Shown one piece after another: positions 1-8,736 of a DNA stretch of 64,000 bases. This DNA comes from Coemansia sp. RSA 487 (lineage: Eukaryota > Kickxellomycota > Kickxellomycetes > Kickxellales > Kickxellaceae). The position numbers and the translations under genes are program-made. Every line of letters begins with the position of its first letter. Within the stretch, counting starts at the first letter, position 1. The notes under the pieces are model-generated. The model worked only from the letters and a program-made list of their open reading frames with translations, did not search any database and was not told where the DNA came from. The stretch lies in assembly GCA_027577595.1 (NCBI GenBank), contig JANBRJ010000032.1, positions 104,436 to 168,435 of the forward strand, given 5' to 3'.

Positions 1-2
1 TG

Positions 3-1043
3 GCACTTCAACGCGAGCTGCCACAGATGTCTGTCTCGTCGCTGGTCTTCAGTGACATAGGACTAGTACCGCAAGCAACGAGACTCATAATTGCTTGCAG
101 GAGACGACTGGTTTCGCTAAAGTTCCTGTGCTGTGGGCTGCGTCTGTTCAATGAGTTGTTTAGAGCTACAGATAGAACACCATTGGTATATCCACATCTC
201 GAGGAACTGCACGGTGCCCTAAGCAACAACGATGACAACACAGATGCGCCTATTTTCCCAGAGGGCGTGCTTCCCAGACTCGTGTACTTGCACGAGATCG
301 CCAAGCATGTTTGGCAGTACAACCGGGGTGTCATCTCGCACTTGTTGGTCGACACTCTCCTGACGATAGTGCTTCCGAGGCTCCAGTTGATCCGTACACG
401 CACGTCGCAAGCAATGTCGTTTGCCTTGGAAAACGTACCGAGTCTTACGTATGTCAGCTACTATATGACTTCTGAGTTTCCTGAACGACTAGGCAGTCGC
501 GTGGTCGTTGGACAGTTCCGGAGACTACTGATGCACAGAGGGCTGCAGTATCTGAGGTTCTACGACCAAGTGCCACCGGTCCAGCTGTCGTCTGCGCACT
601 TGCAAATCGAGTGCATTGCGTTAAAGTACCTAGACATGGGCGTTATCATAGTATCGTTTGAAGCCGTTGTATTTTTGCTCCGTGCACTGAAGCAAGTCCA
701 CACTTTCTTTTGCGCAATCAATGATGGTCAGCTAATTTCGCAGACAATGGTAGCGGAGTTGGGTGACAGACCAGTAAGCGAGTCCCTCCGTCTTCTGGGT
801 TTCTATATTATTGGCGGCAGTGTGTCATCATCGCAACAATATCATGTGGCGACAAGACGCCCTTCGGAAGAGATCTATTGTCGGATGCCAAACCTGCATC
901 AGCTCCAGCTCCAAGGCGGAAGTAGTCGGGCATGTGAGTTCCTAAACAAACAGAAAAAAGAGCACCGCTTCGAGTGGTCTGGGAGCGTGGCCGAGCGAGT
1001 CGAAGTGTTGGATGTCGATTTATTTGCTCGTACTAAACAATAG
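3..1043 (+). CDS. F-box/LRR-like expanded-family protein, 5' end cut by window
   Basis: No named domain is certain. The product is leucine-rich and lacks membrane segments or a signal peptide. It has irregular repeats of the kind 'hydrophobic strand, Leu-rich helix, acidic loop' (for example HLEELHGAL, LQYLRFYD, ALKYLDMG, LHQLQLQGG) that resemble degenerate leucine-rich repeats of fungal F-box-like proteins. The first ATG is at 27, but the frame stays open back to base 3 with LRR-like residues (LQRELPQ), so the true start, and any F-box, probably lies outside the window. The stop is at 1041-1043. The gene converges on the PPE1 gene with a gap of about 60 bases. The dead copies at 25.5-28.2 kb look like relatives in style. 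A role as a substrate-binding adaptor is inference only. Confidence 0.6.
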   Translation, partial: ALQRELPQMSVSSLVFSDIGLVPQATRLIIACRRRLVSLKFLCCGLRLFNELFRATDRTPLVYPHLEELHGALSNNDDNTDAPIFPEGVLPRLVYLHEIAKHVWQYNRGVISHLLVDTLLTIVLPRLQLIRTRTSQAMSFALENVPSLTYVSYYMTSEFPERLGSRVVVGQFRRLLMHRGLQYLRFYDQVPPVQLSSAHLQIECIALKYLDMGVIIVSFEAVVFLLRALKQVHTFFCAINDGQLISQTMVAELGDRPVSESLRLLGFYIIGGSVSSSQQYHVATRRPSEEIYCRMPNLHQLQLQGGSSRACEFLNKQKKEHRFEWSGSVAERVEVLDVDLFARTKQ

Positions 1044-1104
1044 ATTAAACATATGTCTTTTTTGAACTGTGTCGGTTTAGAATTAAGGAAGGAAATGTGT
1101 AGCA

Positions 1105-2151
1105 TCAGCTTGATCCAGCTGACTCTGAAGGAGTTGGGTTCTTTCTCCGGATCTCTGAAATGTCGAGAGGCTGGTTCCGCTTGTAAAAGAATATCAATGC
1201 GTCGCCAACCCTCTCTGGCAGATCTTCCTGGATGGTATGGCCGGCAGCCGGGAGTAACTCAAGCTGGAACTTGCCCTGCATTTGAGCGATCAATAGCTCC
1301 TTGTCAAGGCGGTCGGTGCCAGCCAGGATAAGAAGTTTGGCCGTGGGAGCAGACGCAAATGTCTTGGATAAGCCTGAGTACCAGCCATGCCAGAATTTCT
1401 GTGACGGGAGCAGATCGGTTCTCCAAGTCCACACGCTTTGGCTACCATTACCATCACTGGTTTGTTTTACAAGAGAGGGAACCGAAAGCCGCGCAGACTT
1501 GGTGTTCTGGATATGTTTTGAATCAATGTGCCATCTGATTGCGCTCTCGATGGATCCAAAGGCACTGGGTCGCGCACTGATAAACCCTGGGATTGACGAA
1601 AGCGAGTCCATTGCCGAGCCCTCGACAATATCAATTAATGCTAGTCCCAGCACATGCTTTATTCTGCGGGACTTTGCAGCATGGGCTACCACAGCGCCAC
1701 CCATGCTGTGGCCAACAAGCATAATGTTTTTCCCACTGCCTTCGGAGAACAGGGCGTCGATTAGACCAACAAGGTCATCGACCTGGCGCTCCAAACTCAG
1801 GTTCTCTTGGTTATCACCCGTGGTATCGCCATGGGCGCGAAAGTCCGGGGCAACCACCGTTATGCGTGTTGGATCGCTGTCATAGATGTACTTGCTGACC
1901 AGCCCAAACGTCAGGCCCGAGTGGCCGGCTCCGTGGTGGAACACAAAAACGGGGCCGCCAGTGTTGGACAGGCCACTGGAATATACGTTGAACTGCGTGT
2001 CGCCTACGTGGACGCTGCGCTTGTCGTCAAAGTAGTTTGACCATGGCAAGGGTTTGTATTTGCCGATTCCACTGTTCGAGTTCTTCTCCCCTTGGTCGAG
2101 TGGTGATGTGTGAATGCTATGAGGTTTGAATATATTCTGTCGAAGGTCCAT
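1105..2151 (-). CDS. PPE1: Protein phosphatase methylesterase 1 (PPME1/Ppe1-type alpha/beta hydrolase)
   Basis: This enzyme removes the C-terminal methyl ester from the PP2A catalytic subunit in cytosol and nucleus and so influences PP2A holoenzyme assembly. The 348-residue product has the family layout: an N-terminal MDLRQNIFKP segment, an oxyanion HHGAG loop at residues 72-76, the APDFRAHGDT loop near 101-110, the nucleophile elbow GHSMGG with Ser149, and the catalytic His in AAGHTIQED near residue 310. The open frame extends upstream to 2394, but that extra sequence is hydrophobic and unlike the family. The ATG at 2149-2151, which gives the conserved N-terminus, is therefore taken as the start. 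Length fits the family (about 350-400). No intron is needed. Identity is secure from motifs. Confidence 0.93.
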   Translation of the reverse strand: MDLRQNIFKPHSIHTSPLDQGEKNSNSGIGKYKPLPWSNYFDDKRSVHVGDTQFNVYSSGLSNTGGPVFVFHHGAGHSGLTFGLVSKYIYDSDPTRITVVAPDFRAHGDTTGDNQENLSLERQVDDLVGLIDALFSEGSGKNIMLVGHSMGGAVVAHAAKSRRIKHVLGLALIDIVEGSAMDSLSSIPGFISARPSAFGSIESAIRWHIDSKHIQNTKSARLSVPSLVKQTSDGNGSQSVWTWRTDLLPSQKFWHGWYSGLSKTFASAPTAKLLILAGTDRLDKELLIAQMQGKFQLELLPAAGHTIQEDLPERVGDALIFFYKRNQPLDISEIRRKNPTPSESAGSS

Positions 2152-2870
2152 TTCTACAGTATAGTTAAAAGATAAGCTTATGTAGCTGAATGGGATATAA
2201 AGAAAAAGATAAAAGTGGAATTGAAAGGCAAAGAGCCTTGTCCAAAATATTGTGTTTATTTTTATGCTAAAAACTGACCAACAATAAAGTGCATGAAAGT
2301 TAGAAAAACCGCATAGTCGAGGTTTGAAACCCCCACTGAGGCATCCATGGATACCAATATTCTGACATCTCAGGCATTGTCGTAGATTATCCATGACTTC
2401 TACGCTGTCCGCACTCTATTTAAGCGACATGTTCCAGAACGGTTGGCTCAATGCTGATATCACCTGGTTTGCGTTTGAACCAGGTCGAGTGGAACAGCCT
2501 GGCAAGCTGGCAATATTTTTGGTTTGTCTTGGACGTTTAGGCTTTGATGGACTGGACCACAGATGATAATGTTCCTGAATCAGCCTGATTGCTTCCCAGC
2601 CTTGCCAATCAGGCAGCAACGATTTTAGAGTAAACAGAAAAATCACTTTGCCTTTTTGCTGATCACAGTGCTGCGGATTACGAGTACCAGGCAAATTGTT
2701 ATTCAAGGACTGTGAGTGGAAAAAAAAACAGCTTCAGCCAGCAAAAATAAACAAAGACTGGATATTCATTCTCAAGCGTCTTTGCTTTCTTATTTATCTT
2801 TTCCATTCAATTCCTAAACAGCCTTACCATTTGTATAAACCTCATTCATTTATTATTGTATTTTTTGTAA
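2152..2870. other. Intergenic region between PPE1 and the FunK1 locus
   Basis: This is the shared upstream region of two divergent genes. It is AT-rich near both starts, with a TATA-like stretch near 2195-2210 and T-rich sequence before 2870. A minus-strand open frame at 2416-2706 (96 residues) has no recognisable domain. I see no RNA gene or mobile element. Confidence 0.4.
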
Positions 2871-5132
2871 ATGTCAGCAATACCCCGACCACCAGACGCC
2901 GAACAAGAGCCTGGTGAGAGCAGTGGCAACGCTGTGCCTATTGGCTCTGGGTCCCAATCAGTTGGACTGTCAAACCATCTAAGCACTCCCGCGGCGAACC
3001 GTGCGAAGGCTGCTGCAGAGGACCCCGAAGCATACGCATGCGATCCTGCCACGGAGAAGAGACGCGAAAAAAATTGTTGAAGCTCTTAATGGAAACATTA
3101 AGTACGTTTCGTTTCCTCAGCTTGTCAAGCAATTGAACCTCCTTGATAGCTATTCCAAGTTTGATGATGCATCCGAAGGGCTGTTTGCTGGCCTTGCCAA
3201 AAAGGCGCCTATGCGTTTGGAGAAACATCTCAATTATCCAAAAGAAGCGCTCACGGAGATGTGTGAGGCAGGTGTTACAGATCTCGCAGGTAAAAGCCTT
3301 GAGACCTCCGAGCGTGCGCTTACCAAGCACTTCAAGTGGTTATGGGAGCAGATGCAGTGCATCGATAAAACCAGGTGGCCAGGCGTCGAGAAAACGTCGT
3401 CACTCAAGTACGTTGACTTCCAAAACAAGGCAGTCTCAGGCTCAAAAACTAAGCCTGATGGTCTTTTCATCTCTAAGACAAATAAAGGCAGAAGCTACCA
3501 AGCTGCTCACATTGTCCTGGAAGCAAAGTGGAGTGTGTATGAGAGTAATGTACCCTCGAAGGTTATCGGACAACTCGGAGATTACGCGCTTCAAATCTGG
3601 GCCGAACAGGCCACAAGGATCTTTGTTCCAATCTTTCTGCTACATGGAGGTGATCTGTGGTTGGTAATTTCAACACGGAAGGGGCTCTGATTTCTTCTCT
3701 GGGATCTGTTATCTTCGTCGATGAACATGTGGAGCTTATTGAAATAGAGGAAGCCCTTCAGCTTTTATGGTTTTTCGCTACACTCCGCGCTTCTGAATTT
3801 GGGCACGTTTGCGAGATCCCGAAGAAATCCATTGGTATAGCTTTTTCCAAGCCTAAAGTCGATGGCACTACCAATATCAGCCTTACACTAAATCAAACTG
3901 GTGATGGCATCGCCGAGATACGTGAAAAGATCTCGCGCCCAGTCCGAATTATTCGTCGTTCCTCATATATGTACCGAGTGACATTTGAGGGCAAAGAAGC
4001 CGTGTTGAAACTTACATGGGTTCCTGTAAGCCGCTTTCCTGAGGGTGCTGCGTACCAGCTGCTTGAGGAGTGTTGCAAGGACCTGATACCGGAGGTCTAC
4101 GCAAGCGGCGTCATCGAGCACGACCGGTTTGGATACCGCCTCGAATTCCTTGTTATCGAGTACTGTGGCATCACGATCGACGCGTTTGCCCAGAAGCACA
4201 AGTCGGATAGATACAAGCAGGAGACTCTGGAATGGGCGGTTTGCGATGCAGTCAAACGATCTTCGGAGTGCATTGCAAAGGCGTACTCGGCCGGCGTACT
4301 CCACTGGGACATTTCTGCTGGGAACATCGCGATCAAAGCCGGCAAGGCCAAAGTCATTGACTGGGGCTATGCCAAGCTGCGCGACGACATTGCGATAAAA
4401 GGGATCGAGCTGGTCGAGAAGAAATGGCATTTCAGCGGGGCGGAAGTGGCCGAGGAGGAGGCAAGGCACGACTCGATCACGGGTACATCGCTTTTTATGA
4501 GCATTCAGGTTCTTCTTGGTGCATCATCTCGTGGCCTGATCCACGATATGGAATCTATATTTTATGTGGCGCTCCATTCGCTGGCCATATTCAGCGGGAA
4601 TATGGACAAGGACAAGTCGCCGCCTCTCGGGTTTTGTGTTGTAGGAAACAGTATGACAGCAGCAGCAAGAATAGGCTGCTTGGTTAGCCGCACGAGCTAC
4701 CTCAAGCACTTCGGAGTGTCGAACTGTTTGCCAATTACCACGACAGTCCTGAATTCGATGTACAACTTTCTATTTTACGAGGATAGCCAGTTCATCGCTG
4801 GCGACTTTCTGGAAGATGCCAGCATGCAACGATCTGCCGATACGGCCTTGGCTAGCAGCTTCATGGATGCCAGTCTTATACCGTCAGTTATCGCTGCCAA
4901 CCCACCTTCTTCGATCACTCAACAACCGCAACAGCAGCCACCAAACCAAGCTCGCCGTTCTTCCAGATGCGTGGCTGTTGCCACTGATTCCACCTCTGAC
5001 GCCTCTTCAGCCATTGGCAACACTCTGCCGACCCGTCGTTCCAAGCGCAAGGCTGCTACGGCTTCAACATCTGCTGCAACTGCATCGGAGCAGGAGCAGA
5101 CTACCAAGCGTAAGCGTTCTGGCCGTAAGTGA
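2871..5132 (+). pseudogene. FunK1-type fungal protein kinase, reading frame broken twice
   Basis: FunK1 kinases are fungal-specific ePK relatives. Homology runs through three segments. Frame 3 from ATG 2871 to about 3065 is a low-complexity N-terminus. Frame 1 runs to about 3690 and holds the FunK1 N-domain, with DYALQIWAEQ and RIFVPIFLLHG. Frame 3 resumes to the stop at 5132 with the kinase lobe: Lys in AVLKLTW, hinge VIEYCG, catalytic loop HWDISAGN, metal motif DWGYA, then a Ser/Gln/basic tail ending in an NLS-like KRKRSGRK. The first break sits at an A7 run (3067-3073); a weak 61-base intron 3001-3061 could also explain it. The second break, at 3654-3690 near a G4 run, is equivalent to one missing base, and no usable intron fits. 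The two shifts compensate. HRD is HWD and DFG is DWG. The gene may be dead, or the breaks may be sequencing errors. Confidence 0.75.
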
Positions 5133-5802
5133 CGAGCTACAACACTTAAACATCCATGCTGGCTATTGCCAACTTTGTAAAGTGCCATGCATCCAGGCTG
5201 TCGCAGCGGATTCATCGAAGAAGGAACGCTTGTGCGATGCCCCGTATTTGAGGCTCTCGCAGGAGGTTCGTTGTTGGCAGTTTGCCCAGACGAGAGGGTG
5301 GCGGGGGATGTATTAGTGCCATTTAAAAACGCGTAAGTATCCTGTGTTTGCTGTGTTTTATGTGCGTGATATTGAATAATCCATGAGGAAGGTGGTGGTG
5401 GTTAAAAGCGATGTTTATTTCTTGATTTGAGGGAAACAAGCAGGGCTAAAGAAGACTCCGGCTCTTGCGGCTGTGGAAAAGCTAAACAAACCGCTGCTAC
5501 TGTGTGTTTCTTTGTGTATTTCAGATTGAATGGTTTACTAGCACTCATCAACCTTTTCTTTTCTTGTCTGCTTTTCTGCTTTTTTGTATAGGCTTGGTTT
5601 CTCTCGCAATGCTTGCACGATTCACAAACGCTTTGTCTTATACAAACTTCCCTTTCTCCAAATAGGACCTTGCTCTTTGGATGCTTGTTAGTAAACATTT
5701 TTGGGGGAATAACATACATAAATATACAAGCTTCTTAATTCTTATACTTTGTCTTCATTTTTAAATCCCCATTTCTCCACACAGCACAAGGGAAGACGTT
5801 GG
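5133..5802. other. Upstream region of the CLC gene with possible 5'-UTR intron
   Basis: No coding potential is seen. A good donor (GTAAGT at 5333-5338) and a pyrimidine-rich acceptor ending CACACAG at 5784, just before the CLC start at 5803, suggest a 452-base intron in the 5' untranslated region. This is inference from splice-site sequence only. The stretch is T-rich from about 5500 on. Confidence 0.35.
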
Positions 5803-8439
5803 ATGCCGTCAATGGAGGACGATACATTCCAGCTAAATCACATATGGAGCGATTCGCAATCCGAAAGCACCACGACACGACCAGAGAACGTGTCCTCTGC
5901 AGCAGTACCGACAAGCATAAACCCTGATACAAACGGAGCGACACCAGAGAGTGCGTGCAGCAACGATGAAGATGTATCATATATGGGCAGCCACGACCAA
6001 GGCGAATCAGTGGTGCCATTGCGGCGGATCCATTCGTCACAGGAGGCGTTGATAAACAGAAGGGACGACAGGACCGACATGGACGTGATAACGGGGTGGC
6101 TGTACAACGGACCGCTGCAGCGCGCAAAATACGAGGACTTTTCGACAATAGACTGGATATACGACAGCAACAAACTGCGGCATTCTGCAAGTGAGCTACG
6201 AGCACGGCGCAGTGGCGGCAATGGAGCTAGCAGAACGGACAGGTTGAAAGTGCTGCTAGACGAGTCGAAGCCCTGGATCGTGCTGATAGCAGTGGGGTTC
6301 ACGATGGGTCTTTTGGCCACATGCATCTCGGTGACGTCGCAGTGGCTGATCGACATCAAGAACGGACACTGCCGCACTGGGTTCTACCTGAATCGGCGGT
6401 TCTGCTGCTGGAACGCCGACAGCATATGCATGGACTGGGTGACTTGGGGCGAGCACATGCGCGTGCGGTGGGCGTGGATCGACTGGCTGCTACAGTACTT
6501 TGTGTTTATATTCGATGCGGTTCTGTTTGCCGGCGCAAGCACGTACCTTGTGACCGAGTACGCGCCATATGCGGCGGGCCAGGGGATTGCCGAGATCAAG
6601 ACGATTATGAGCGGCTTTATGATGCGCAAGTTCCTGGGCGCGCGCACGCTGTGCATCAAATGCGTGGGTGTGGTGCTGTCGGTGGCGTCGGGGCTGAGTC
6701 TGGGGAAGGAAGGCACGATGGTGCACATTGCGTGCTGCTGCTGCAACGTGTACACGCGACTGTTTGGCCGGCTGCGCGGCAACGAGGTCCGGCGCCGTGA
6801 GCTGCTGTCGGCGGCGTCGGCGGCAGGCATATCTGTGGCATTTGGGTCGCCGATCGCCGGCGTGCTGTTCAGCTTGGAGCAGGTGTCGTACTACTTTACC
6901 ACGAAGACTATGTGGCGGAGTCTATTCTGTGCGGCGTCGGCGGCAGTGACACTCAAGTTCTTCAACCCGTTCCGCAATGGCAAGCTCGTGCCGTTCCAGG
7001 TCACGTACGACCGCACGTGGGATCTGTTTGAGCTGTGGTTCTTCTTGCTCATTGGCACAATCAGCGGCGTCGCCGGCACCGTGCAGAACCGCTTGGCGCT
7101 GTTTCTGATGGAATACCGCCAGCGGTCGGTGCTCAAGACGTTTGCGCGCGGGGAGGTCGTTGTGGTTGCGCTTGTCACCGCCGCCATCAGCTACCTGAGC
7201 GTCTATCTGCGCGCCGACACCGTGACGCTTGTATCCAATCTGTTCACCGAGTGCACTGTGCAGGATGACGTTGGGCTGTGCAACAGCGACGATCGCGTGG
7301 CTAACGCACTGTCGCTACTGGTGACATCGGGCATCCGCGTGGTGCTGACGGCTGTGGCGTGCGGGCTGGCGGTGCCTGCCGGGATGTTCCTGCCATCGAT
7401 GGCTACTGGCGCAAGCATCGGCCGCGCAATCGGCATGATTATCCAGACGCTGTACGAAAGACACCCGACGTGGCGGCTATTCGGTGCGTGCAAGCCGGAC
7501 GTGCCGTGCATCACTCCGGGTGTCTATGCGCTGGTTGGAGCAGCATCGATGCTGTCGTCAACGACTCGGATGACTGTCACCGTTGTTGTCATCATGTTTG
7601 AGCTGACCGACGCGCTGATATACGTCCTGCCTATCATGCTGGCGGTGACTGTCAGCAAAGCTGTGGCTGACGCTATCTCAAAGGATGGGTACTTCGAGTC
7701 GATCATCCATCTCAACAGCTACCCGTTCCTTGCGATGGACCAAGAGTACGTGCTCCGCGGCACCAGTGACGAGCTGATGATCCGCGCCTCCGAAATGGCC
7801 GTGATAAGCGCAGCCGACGAGACCCTCGACACCGTGGTCGCTCTGCTGCAACGGTACTCGTACAGCGGGTTCCCCATAGTCAGGTCGGCGAGCACAATGG
7901 CGCTTGTCGGGTACATTTCGCGCGCCGATGTTCAAATGGTGGTGAAGCGTGCGCAAGAGCTAAGCATGTATACGGGACAGTCGCCTTGCTGCTTTGGCCG
8001 AAACAACATACGTCAAGAACAGGCGGTCGACTTCCGTCCCTGGGTCGACTTTACGCCGATCACCATATACCATAGCACTGATCTCAATCTTGTGGCCGAA
8101 ATGTTCCGCCAGCTGGGCGTGCGCTATGTGCTGACCACTCACCAAGGGGTGCTGCTTGGCATCATCACAAAGAAGGACATTGTGCGCACGGTGCGCATGC
8201 AGTCGAGGAACAATTTTGGCAAGCCGACGCTGTCCGGCCTCTTCTCTGGCTGTGTATCCCGCTACTTGCCAGCCTCGTTGGCGTCCGGCGATGAGTACTA
8301 TTTGGCACGAAGGGAGCTGAGTGGGTCGCACCAGCAGCGGCGGCAGCAGCAGCAACAGCAACAACAGCAGCAGACAAGGCTCCATCTCCAGCAGATCCGG
8401 GGTCTCGGGATCCTCTCGCCAGATTCACAGACTCCCTGA
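5803..8439 (+). CDS. CLC-family chloride transporter/channel with two CBS domains
   Basis: This anion transporter is most like the CLC-3/4/5 and Gef1 branch, which acidifies endosomes, Golgi and vacuoles by Cl-/H+ exchange. The 878-residue product begins at the first ATG, 5803; upstream in-frame sequence lacks one. A hydrophilic N-terminus of about 165 residues is followed by the membrane domain. Motifs: GQGIAE (residues 259-264, family GSGIPE), GKEGT with gating Glu303 (family GKEGP), FSLEQ with Gln360, where coupled exchangers have the proton Glu, and GMFLP. Two CBS domains lie at about 655-710 and 760-805. The C-terminus carries ten Gln (8344-8373). The spacing between Glu303 and Gln360 is 57, the same as between gating and proton Glu in CLC-5. 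Transport mode is therefore uncertain: the family is clear, coupling is not. Confidence 0.95.
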   Translation: MPSMEDDTFQLNHIWSDSQSESTTTRPENVSSAAVPTSINPDTNGATPESACSNDEDVSYMGSHDQGESVVPLRRIHSSQEALINRRDDRTDMDVITGWLYNGPLQRAKYEDFSTIDWIYDSNKLRHSASELRARRSGGNGASRTDRLKVLLDESKPWIVLIAVGFTMGLLATCISVTSQWLIDIKNGHCRTGFYLNRRFCCWNADSICMDWVTWGEHMRVRWAWIDWLLQYFVFIFDAVLFAGASTYLVTEYAPYAAGQGIAEIKTIMSGFMMRKFLGARTLCIKCVGVVLSVASGLSLGKEGTMVHIACCCCNVYTRLFGRLRGNEVRRRELLSAASAAGISVAFGSPIAGVLFSLEQVSYYFTTKTMWRSLFCAASAAVTLKFFNPFRNGKLVPFQVTYDRTWDLFELWFFLLIGTISGVAGTVQNRLALFLMEYRQRSVLKTFARGEVVVVALVTAAISYLSVYLRADTVTLVSNLFTECTVQDDVGLCNSDDRVANALSLLVTSGIRVVLTAVACGLAVPAGMFLPSMATGASIGRAIGMIIQTLYERHPTWRLFGACKPDVPCITPGVYALVGAASMLSSTTRMTVTVVVIMFELTDALIYVLPIMLAVTVSKAVADAISKDGYFESIIHLNSYPFLAMDQEYVLRGTSDELMIRASEMAVISAADETLDTVVALLQRYSYSGFPIVRSASTMALVGYISRADVQMVVKRAQELSMYTGQSPCCFGRNNIRQEQAVDFRPWVDFTPITIYHSTDLNLVAEMFRQLGVRYVLTTHQGVLLGIITKKDIVRTVRMQSRNNFGKPTLSGLFSGCVSRYLPASLASGDEYYLARRELSGSHQQRRQQQQQQQQQQTRLHLQQIRGLGILSPDSQTP
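8344..8373 (+). repeat. CAG/CAA tract encoding ten Gln in the CLC C-terminus
   Basis: Ten consecutive CAG or CAA codons lie in frame near the end of the CLC gene. Mixed codons suggest an old, interrupted repeat. Confidence 0.9.
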
Positions 8440-8736
8440 ATATCGACCAAGACCTATTTTTTTCTGTTGTAAGATTTTTGCTGTGGCAAAAAAAAAAAGA
8501 AAGAAATTTAAGCTCTGACGATTGGAGAAGCTTTGCATGAATCAAAAGCGCGTTGCATTTAACAAGAGGGCAAAACGTGACACGCAACGCGTTTTGAACG
8601 CGTTTTCTTCGCTTTTTTCGTGTCCCTCAAAAAATGCAAACCTTTTGTCCAGCAAACCATCTTTTCTGCTTCCCTCAGTTATGAATTTATCCCACTACAT
8701 TTTTCTACTCACAGATTCCAGAGGCTAATTTCAGAA

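Noticed and set aside
2416-2706. 96-residue minus-strand open frame
   Set aside because: No start context, domain or homology signal; may be a chance frame.
5402-5719. 105-residue minus-strand open frame upstream of CLC
   Set aside because: Lies in a likely 5'-UTR intron and lacks any motif.
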